A stretch of 64,000 nt of DNA from Microseira wollei NIES-4236. GTDB taxonomy: Bacteria; Cyanobacteriota; Cyanobacteriia; Cyanobacteriales; Aerosakkonemataceae. Positions 59,091-64,000 of this stretch are shown here, piece after piece. The stretch lies in the NCBI RefSeq assembly GCF_020521235.1, contig NZ_BLAY01000012.1, forward strand, positions 1-64,000. Reading direction: 5' to 3'. The position numbers were made by a program, and so were the translations under genes. The stretch's first letter is position 1, and every line of letters begins with the position of its first letter. A model generated the notes under the pieces. That model ran no database searches. It worked only from the letters and a program-made list of their open reading frames with translations, and was not told the origin of the DNA.

Positions 59091-59897
59091 ATGCCCCCCT
59101 GGGGGATAATTTTAGTGATATATTACATAAAATTAACTAAAGTAACAAAAATTAAAAATACGTTGTTAAACAATACCTTGTCTGCCTACACCCCCGTTCC
59201 AACCGCGATTGCTTCAACGCCGCCAAAGGCGAGCAAATCTACCACCCGGTGGCGGATTGGCTCGAAGAAAGCCTGGTTAACCTTCGCGGCGGCGTCTTTT
59301 CTAGTTTCAGTGCCGGTATTTATCCAAGCGCCCTTAGTACGGCTGCTGCCGTGGTTGAGTTTGGTTTTAACAATTGGCTGGTTAGGTCTGGCTGTGGCGC
59401 TGTGGAGGCGCAAGGAAACCCATCTCTGGGGAGATTTACTGGTGGGTTTCACTTGGAGTTGGTTAGCTGGGTCGATTTATTGGGGTTGGTGGCGCTGGGA
59501 ACCTTTAATTCACTTGCCGGTGGAGGCGATCGGATTACCCTTTGCTTTAGTATGCTTGAGTCGTCGTTGGGGGCAGATGGGAAATTGGTTTTATATCGGT
59601 TCCTTGTTTGGCACGGCGGTGACGGATCTGTATTTTTACATAGTGGATTTGATTCCTTTTTGGCGGCAGTTGATGCGGGTAGAACCGGAATTAGCGACAC
59701 CGATATTGCAACAAGCGCTGGCACAAGTCCAGACACCCTGGGGGATCGCATCAGCAGCAGCACTGGCTGTAATTCTCCTAATTGTGGGGACTTTACCGTT
59801 GCGCTGCGGGCAGTTACACTGGTGGGCGTTCAGTGGAGCAGTCTTGAGTACAATTATGGTGGATAGCCTGTTTTGGCTGGCTGCAAGAGCCGCCTAA
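59091..59897 (+). CDS. DUF3120 membrane protein
   Basis: This protein of up to 268 aa has about six transmembrane helices: FAAASFLVSVPVFIQAPLVR, LSLVLTIGWLGLAVALW, GDLLVGFTWSWLAGSIYWGWW, IGLPFALVCLSRRW, ASAAALAVILLIVGTLP and VLSTIMVDSLFWLAARAA. The WSWLAGSIYWGWWRWEP text and overall plan match the cyanobacterial DUF3120 family, function unknown. The first about 45 residues are not family-like; a later start near 59172 or TTG 59179 may be real. An overlapping open frame (59249-59866) is a shadow. Confidence 0.75.
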   Translation: MPPWGIILVIYYIKLTKVTKIKNTLLNNTLSAYTPVPTAIASTPPKASKSTTRWRIGSKKAWLTFAAASFLVSVPVFIQAPLVRLLPWLSLVLTIGWLGLAVALWRRKETHLWGDLLVGFTWSWLAGSIYWGWWRWEPLIHLPVEAIGLPFALVCLSRRWGQMGNWFYIGSLFGTAVTDLYFYIVDLIPFWRQLMRVEPELATPILQQALAQVQTPWGIASAAALAVILLIVGTLPLRCGQLHWWAFSGAVLSTIMVDSLFWLAARAA

Positions 59898-60193
59898 GCG
59901 AGCAGTTCACCTTGCCTGTATTCCCAGCAGCTCGAGTGCCTGAAGTGCTATTTTCTGGAAAAGACAGCGCTCGGGAACTGTGGTAAGCGATCTTGGCTAA
60001 GCAGGCATCCCTTTTGCAGGTTAGACTCGAACGAGTACTTGAGGGCACGCGGGAATCTAAAAGGAATGGGCGAGCATTACCAATCTGGTCGAAGACTCGT
60101 TATCTGTTGGCCAAAAGGTGACGCGCAACCCCAAAAATCCCTCGGCTGTAGCCGAGATTGTCAAACAAGGTTAAAAACTCTGGCTGGCTCTAG

Positions 60194-61201
60194 GTGGCTT
60201 TTCAGTCGGTGGTGACATTGCAACCCACTTCCACTCCTTATCTGTTACTGCGGACCGAATCCGGAAATCGCTACCTGCCATTAGTGGGTAGTCATTGCTG
60301 GACTATTGGTCGGAGTGATGACAACAACTTCGTAATCACAGACCGCTGGATTTCTCGGAACCATGCCATGTTGCAGTGTATGGAAACGGGAGAATTTTAT
60401 TTAATCGATCTCGGCAGTCGTAACGGCTCGTTTGTCAACGGACGACGAGTCAGCGTACCCGTAACGTTACGACACGGCGATCGCCTCACGTTCGGTCAGA
60501 CCGAACTGGAGTTTTTCTGCCCTGGCGGGATGCACCAGCCTTTCTCGACTGGTAACTTGATCTCAGACGATTTAACGGCGACTTCTGCGTTACACGTGCG
60601 CCGTCTAATCTCGGTCATGGTGGTTGACATTCGCGACTTTACCGTTTTAACCAGGCAACTCGATGAAAAGATCCTCTCAGAAGTCATCGGCACCTGGTTT
60701 CGTCATTCCGGCAGCATTATTCGCAAATACGGCAGCTGGGTGGACAAATATATCGGCGATGCGGTGATGGCAGTTTGGTTTCATGGCAGCCAAAAAGTCA
60801 CTACCAGCGAGATCGCTCAGGTGTGTGGGGCGTTGAACGATCTGTATAAAATGACTCGCGAGCTTAATATGCAATACCCCTTACCCTTCCCGTTGCGAAT
60901 AGGAGCGGGGATCAATACAGGGTATGCCATGGTAGGCAATACCGGCAGTGGGGATCGCCCAGATTACACCGCTCTGGGCGATACGGTGAATGCTGCCTTT
61001 CGCTTAGAATCCTCTACCAAAGAACTGCGCCTCGATGTCGCTTTCGGCGAAGCAACTTACGAATATCTCTTGCCTTTGGGGATAGAGCAAGCTGGTTTCC
61101 AGCAACACACGGTGCATCTGAAAGGCTACGATAGCCCGACCGTCACCTATGCCGGAACTTTTGTGGATCTGGAGGCTCTATGGCAAAGGCAACTTCAGTA
61201 A
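60194..61201 (+). CDS. FHA-domain class III adenylate cyclase
   Basis: This 335-aa protein has an N-terminal FHA domain (about 28-105: TIGRSDDNNFVITDRWISRNHAML, DLGSRNGSFVNGRR), which binds phosphothreonine, and a C-terminal class III cyclase domain with metal Asp residues in VVDIRDFTVLTR and YIGDAVMAVW, RIGAGINTGYAMVGN and TALGDTVNAAFRLE. It would make cAMP in response to protein phosphorylation, as in the Cya family of cyanobacteria. GTG 60194 is the start by position and the ribosome site is weak. No kinase gene is adjacent. Confidence 0.9.
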   Translation: MAFQSVVTLQPTSTPYLLLRTESGNRYLPLVGSHCWTIGRSDDNNFVITDRWISRNHAMLQCMETGEFYLIDLGSRNGSFVNGRRVSVPVTLRHGDRLTFGQTELEFFCPGGMHQPFSTGNLISDDLTATSALHVRRLISVMVVDIRDFTVLTRQLDEKILSEVIGTWFRHSGSIIRKYGSWVDKYIGDAVMAVWFHGSQKVTTSEIAQVCGALNDLYKMTRELNMQYPLPFPLRIGAGINTGYAMVGNTGSGDRPDYTALGDTVNAAFRLESSTKELRLDVAFGEATYEYLLPLGIEQAGFQQHTVHLKGYDSPTVTYAGTFVDLEALWQRQLQ

Positions 61202-61575
61202 AATGGGCTTCTTGAGCCAGGCCACAGGCTTGATCCCAAACCCTCTGTCTGGAATAATCGAGCATGGGCAAAGCGGTAATCCGCTGAACACACCCATAGG
61301 ATTTAGGCCAAGAAACCCGGTTTTTAGCAAAAATCCTGGGTTTGACAGGGATAAATCGGCGAAAAAACCGGGTTTCTGGCCTCGCGTGCCCCTGTCCTGA
61401 CCCAGTTTTGCTGCCGCTCCTGCAGCTGACTGAGAACGAACCCGTAAAACCGGGATGTACGGTGCAAAAGTTCGCAAACGGAGCTTTAATAATAGGAGCT
61501 GCAAAAACCGCATAATAATCTTTGATACATGCTGTGTGTGGGCAAAAAACCCATCTTTGAGGGAGGTACTGATTT
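61202..61575. other. Gap with a MITE relic before psbU
   Basis: 61311-61398 carries AGAAACCCGGTTTTTAGC and AAAACCGGGTTTCTGGCC in inverted order, a relic of the dispersed family. The rest has no gene; a GAGGGAGG ribosome site for psbU begins at 61559. Confidence 0.5.
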
Positions 61576-62004
61576 ATGAAAGGATTGTTACGTTTGTTAA
61601 CAATAGCAGCTTTGGTCGTAGGATGCCTGGGATGGCTGGGTCAAACCCAAGCGGCAATGGCAGCGTCTTTGACCGATATCGCATTTCGCCCAAACCCGGT
61701 TTTAGCAGCCGAGGTACTGCGGAACAAGGTGGACGAAAAGTTAGGCGAGATGGGCTACAAAATCGACTTGAACAACACGAACGTGCGAGCCTTTAGGAAG
61801 CTGCCAGGGATGTTCCCCAACCTGGCGAAGAAAATTGTCGAAAATGCTCCCTACGAAAAGGTAGAAGACGTGCTGGACATTCCCGGACTCAGCGATCGCC
61901 AAAAACAACTGCTGCAAGCCAACTTGGATGAATTTACCGTCACTGATGTCGAGACATCCTTGGTCGAAGGAGACGATCGGATTAATAACGGTGTCTATCG
62001 GTAA
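61576..62004 (+). CDS. psbU: Photosystem II 12-kDa extrinsic protein
   Basis: This 142-aa protein has a signal peptide ([19 protein letters not shown], cleaved after AxA-type text QAAMA or VLAAE) and a PsbU domain: [38 protein letters not shown] and a helix-hairpin-helix-like [17 protein letters not shown]. It stabilises the oxygen-evolving manganese cluster on the lumenal side of photosystem II. GGAGGTACTGATTT precedes ATG 61576. It is strong evidence for an oxygenic cyanobacterium. Confidence 0.95.
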   Translation: MKGLLRLLTIAALVVGCLGWLGQTQAAMAASLTDIAFRPNPVLAAEVLRNKVDEKLGEMGYKIDLNNTNVRAFRKLPGMFPNLAKKIVENAPYEKVEDVLDIPGLSDRQKQLLQANLDEFTVTDVETSLVEGDDRINNGVYR

Positions 62005-62104
62005 TGGGTAATGGCATTCCCAGGCGACCGCCTGGGTCACGAGGGTAATGGGTAATGGAAAAAATTATCCACCCGCCGCTTGCCCGTCGCACTTCCAGCT
62101 AGAT

Positions 62105-62215
62105 CGGGACTATGGCAAAGAAACCGGGTTTCTATGAAAAATCGTCGCTTTAGAACTAGAGATCGCAGCTGGAAACCCGGTTTCTAGGTTCTTCTGGCTT
62201 AAGTCCAGCTAGATA
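62105..62215. repeat. MITE-like repeat, diverged (111 bp)
   Basis: GGGACTATGGCAAAGAAACCGGGTTTCTATG at the left, AAAATCGTCGCTTTAGAACTAGAGAT in the core and GAAACCCGGTTTCTAGGTTC at the right belong to the dispersed family. The outer ends are eroded (GGCTTAAGTCCAGC). Confidence 0.75.
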
Positions 62216-62235
62216 GTAAAAAGCTAAATCCTCAA

Positions 62236-62270
62236 AATTCCCACTACTGTAGTTGTAGTGGGAATTTTTA
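62236..62270 (+). terminator. Terminator after psbU
   Basis: The arms AATTCCCACTAC and GTAGTGGGAATT surround a TGTAGTT loop, followed by TTTACAG. The stem is long and self-complementary and would work for plus-strand transcripts from psbU. Confidence 0.75.
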
Positions 62271-62400
62271 CAGATAAACTTAATTAACCCTCTTCTGTAA
62301 GAGGCGAAGTATTATGAATAAAAGAATCAAAAGATAAAACTATACAAAATAGGTAGAGCAATCGATGTAGAATTACAAATACTGAAGCATTTGGCAAGAG

Positions 62401-62559
62401 ATGCTCAATCAACAGTTGGAATCATAAACGCTGCTAAATTTACAGCCAGATCAAACAGTTGAATTGTCGTTACCAGACGCCGACCGAGTATTGCGGACTT
62501 GGGGAGAAACTTACAACTTACTCGATCTGGCCTACTTACAGAGGTTCACGCTGTTATGA
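62401..62559 (+). pseudogene. Possible short gene relic with in-frame stop
   Basis: ATG 62401 opens MLNQQLES, meets TAA at 62425-62427, and the same frame continues with NLQPDQTVELSLPDADRVLR to TGA 62557-62559. The composition after the stop looks protein-like, but I cannot name a family. Confidence 0.3.
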
Positions 62560-62651
62560 GGTACAGTAGCAGCAAATTACACAGCAATTTTTTAATTGTT
62601 GAGGATTGATTAAATTGTACCGCATTACAGCGGTTCCCGCTGTAACTGGTA

Positions 62652-62684
62652 AAACCCGCCCCTACACGCAATGGGGGCGGGTTT
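62652..62684 (-). terminator. Terminator downstream of the VKOR gene
   Basis: The arms AAACCCGCCCC (62652-62662) and GGGGCGGGTTT (62674-62684) form a strong stem with TTTTACC after it on the minus strand, 59 bases past the VKOR stop. A second partial copy (AAACCCGCCCCTAG) lies at 62719. Confidence 0.7.
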
Positions 62685-62742
62685 AAATTAACTGTCGCTG
62701 ATGGCAAAATGGTTGGTAAAACCCGCCCCTAGATACAAAAAA

Positions 62743-63690
62743 TTAACGTCCTGGCAGTGAATTTTGGAAGTTGCGCGCGCCTGTATATCCAGATATTTCG
62801 GCGAGTTTTTCTAAAGTTTGCACCCCAGAATACAACTGACCGTTAATTTCCCAAGTTGGATAGCCGGTGATATTAGCAGCTTGGCACAGATCTGGGCGAC
62901 CATTTTTGCCTTTGGGGTCGCATTCGATGTAATTTAGTTCTTCTGCGGCTTGTTTGCCAAACAGTACTTTTTGCTCGAAGCAGTGGGGACACCAATAAGC
63001 GCCGTATTCTTTAGCACCTATTTGTTTTAGATGACGCGCTAGGGCAAGTTCTGCGGGGCCGGATGTGGTAGTAATGGGTGGGCTAGTTAGTCCGGCACTT
63101 GCACCAGTTCCAGTATGGGGGGTACTAGCGGTAGCATAGGCACCCAAGGAACCGATCAGCGCCACCAAACCGACAATTATGCCGATAAAAAATAGCTGTC
63201 CAATGTCTTCCCAACTGCGACCGACTAATGTGAGGATTAAAAGGCTGATGGAAAAAACGACAGAAGCAAGGCAATAAATACAAAATGCCTTGATCTGAAA
63301 CGCCATGAGATAGAGAAGATAGCCGCTGAAAACGACCATTGCGATCGCACCCGCAAACAACAGCAGCCAAGTCCAATTTTCCAGCTGGGAGCGTAACTGT
63401 TTATTTTCTTGCGGATCGATCCGCAACGGCACTAAAGCCGCTACCATCATCGTTATGTAAGCCAAGAACCCAAACAGCGATAGCGGCACGCCAAACAGTT
63501 TGGCATAATTCGACAGCAGAACGGCGTTACAGTTGATAATGCCGCTGGTGGGGCAAAATGCCGCTTCTTTTAGTATCCCCAACTCGATCAGAGTCAGATA
63601 AAACGTGTTGAGGGCACCTAAGCCTGCGAGCGCTCCAATTATAGGCCGCGACCAGCGATGAATCCAGGGAGTAGGACGTCTGCGAATCAT
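62743..63690 (-). CDS. VKOR-thioredoxin-like fusion protein
   Basis: This 315-aa protein has a VKOR domain of several transmembrane helices with the redox motif KAFCIYCLASVVF (CxxC) and an upstream Cys pair (FCPTSGIINCNAVLLSNYAKLFG), fused to a thioredoxin-like periplasmic domain with GAYWCPHCFEQKVLFGK (CPHC). Bacterial and plant fusions of this type oxidise dithiols and drive disulfide formation using quinone. ATG 63690 is preceded by CTAAAATTCCATT-type sequence without a strong ribosome site. It is transcribed opposite to psbU. Confidence 0.9.
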   Translation of the reverse strand: MIRRRPTPWIHRWSRPIIGALAGLGALNTFYLTLIELGILKEAAFCPTSGIINCNAVLLSNYAKLFGVPLSLFGFLAYITMMVAALVPLRIDPQENKQLRSQLENWTWLLLFAGAIAMVVFSGYLLYLMAFQIKAFCIYCLASVVFSISLLILTLVGRSWEDIGQLFFIGIIVGLVALIGSLGAYATASTPHTGTGASAGLTSPPITTTSGPAELALARHLKQIGAKEYGAYWCPHCFEQKVLFGKQAAEELNYIECDPKGKNGRPDLCQAANITGYPTWEINGQLYSGVQTLEKLAEISGYTGARNFQNSLPGR

Positions 63691-63782
63691 AATGGAATTT
63701 TAGATTTTAGATTTCAGATTTCAGATTTTAGATTCTGGGTGACTATCCCATTTTGACCTATGCAGCCTGGTGTCTAGTTCTA

Positions 63783-63826
63783 GCATAAGAAACCCGGTTT
63801 TTCCAAAAAACCGGGTTTCTCAAATC
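63783..63826. repeat. Short inverted CCCGGTTT/AAACCGGG pair
   Basis: AGAAACCCGGTTTTTCC and AAAACCGGGTTTCT form a perfect-ish inverted pair of the AGAAACCSGGTTTCT motif shared with the MITE family. It is an isolated copy. Confidence 0.65.
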
Positions 63827-63839
63827 GGCGACTCAACTA

Positions 63840-63971
63840 GAACAGCAGGAGTCCCGCACTCTACCTGAAACGTGAGTGCCGGGAGGAATGGGCAGCGCAC
63901 CAGGAGGGGTTCGATGCCCCGAAAGCTGCCAAATACGCTATAATCGAAGCAAGAATATTCAAATATTGAAA
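63840..63971 (+). mobile_element. Probable left end of an IS200/IS605-type element
   Basis: Before the tnpB start, the text has GGAGTCCCGCACTC facing GAGTGCCGGG, a possible subterminal hairpin, and AAGCTGCCAAATACG. The element continues outside the window. The call is indirect and rests on the adjoining gene start. Confidence 0.35.
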
Positions 63972-64000
63972 ATGTCCCAAGTCCTCACGGTTTCTTGCAA
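63972..64000 (+). CDS. Start of a TnpB-like gene, partial
   Basis: ATG 63972 begins MSQVLTVSC and runs off the window after nine codons. From memory this opening is common in cyanobacterial TnpB (IS200/IS605) proteins. Nothing catalytic is visible and the frame could be coincidental. Confidence 0.35.

Noticed and set aside
59249-59866. 205-codon plus-strand frame within the DUF3120 gene
   Set aside because: The other frame gives a coherent membrane protein of a known family. This one lies wholly inside it and is Gly/Ser-rich shadow text.
59898-60193. Possible small RNA before the cyclase gene
   Set aside because: It has one short CTCGGCTGTAGCCGAG hairpin but no match to known cyanobacterial RNAs such as 6S or Yfr types that I could recognise.

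Overview
The window comes from a filamentous, oxygenic cyanobacterium, most likely of the Oscillatoriales (Microcoleus/Oscillatoria/Kamptonema-like). The evidence is psbU, a candidate NDH-1 small subunit, the fbp-tal-zwf-opcA carbon cluster, a tocopherol cyclase, a LabA-type NYN protein, a TIGR03279-type radical SAM protein, many GCGATCGC-type (HIP1) octamers, heptameric STRR repeats and many short palindromes. The species cannot be fixed from the sequence alone.

Layout. 1-830: right-end remnants of IS200/IS605-type elements and a 40-aa membrane protein gene. 1280-4996: a metallo-beta-lactamase-fold protein, two small conserved proteins and tRNA-Phe. 5155-10812: a zinc-homeostasis cluster of metallothionein smtA with an SmtB-type operator, znuB, smtB, znuC, znuA and a divergent SLH/OprB porin. 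11061-14220: a ribbon-helix-helix protein, RqcH, RemA and a small protein. 14859-22674: fbp, tal, an unrelated HTH/coiled-coil gene, zwf, opcA and cobB. 22669-29021: an accessory region with two related AAA/STAND-like NTPases (one on a Gly/Val-repeat membrane domain, one with an HTH), a small two-helix membrane protein resembling the cyanobacterial TRADD-N-associated family, a 42-bp tandem array, a duplicated hairpin array, and a nucleotidyltransferase gene broken by a MITE. 29257-35961: tocopherol cyclase, tRNA-Arg, a DUF218 protein, a PerM/AI-2E protein, DUF2288, plsC, a PstS-like protein and a PspA-like protein. 36162-40178: fabD, Uma2, fabH, plsX. 40926-51238: dacB, lptC, a large PEP-CTERM VIT/vWA membrane protein, labA, metG and an acyltransferase/hydrolase pair. 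51299-55805: tRNA-Lys followed by a toxin-antitoxin pair and a cytosine methyltransferase with an unknown partner. 55827-64000: an AllA-like protein, a TIGR03279-type protein, uppP, DUF3120, an FHA-adenylate cyclase, psbU, a VKOR-thioredoxin fusion and the start of a tnpB.

How the genes work together. The zinc cluster pairs import (ZnuABC, a porin, a Zur-like box) with storage (SmtA) and a sensor (SmtB) carrying the complete alpha-5 zinc site. fbp/tal/zwf/opcA cover Calvin-cycle and oxidative pentose-phosphate functions. plsX/fabH/fabD/plsC start fatty acid and phospholipid synthesis.

The most unusual material is mobile and repetitive. A MITE-like family with AGGACTTACGCA ends has at least five good copies and several relics. 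Dispersed repeats are read in frame inside znuC, cobB and the tocopherol cyclase gene. The most system-like accessory region is 23.3-28.1 kb, a candidate NTPase conflict locus; second is the methyltransferase operon beside tRNA-Lys.
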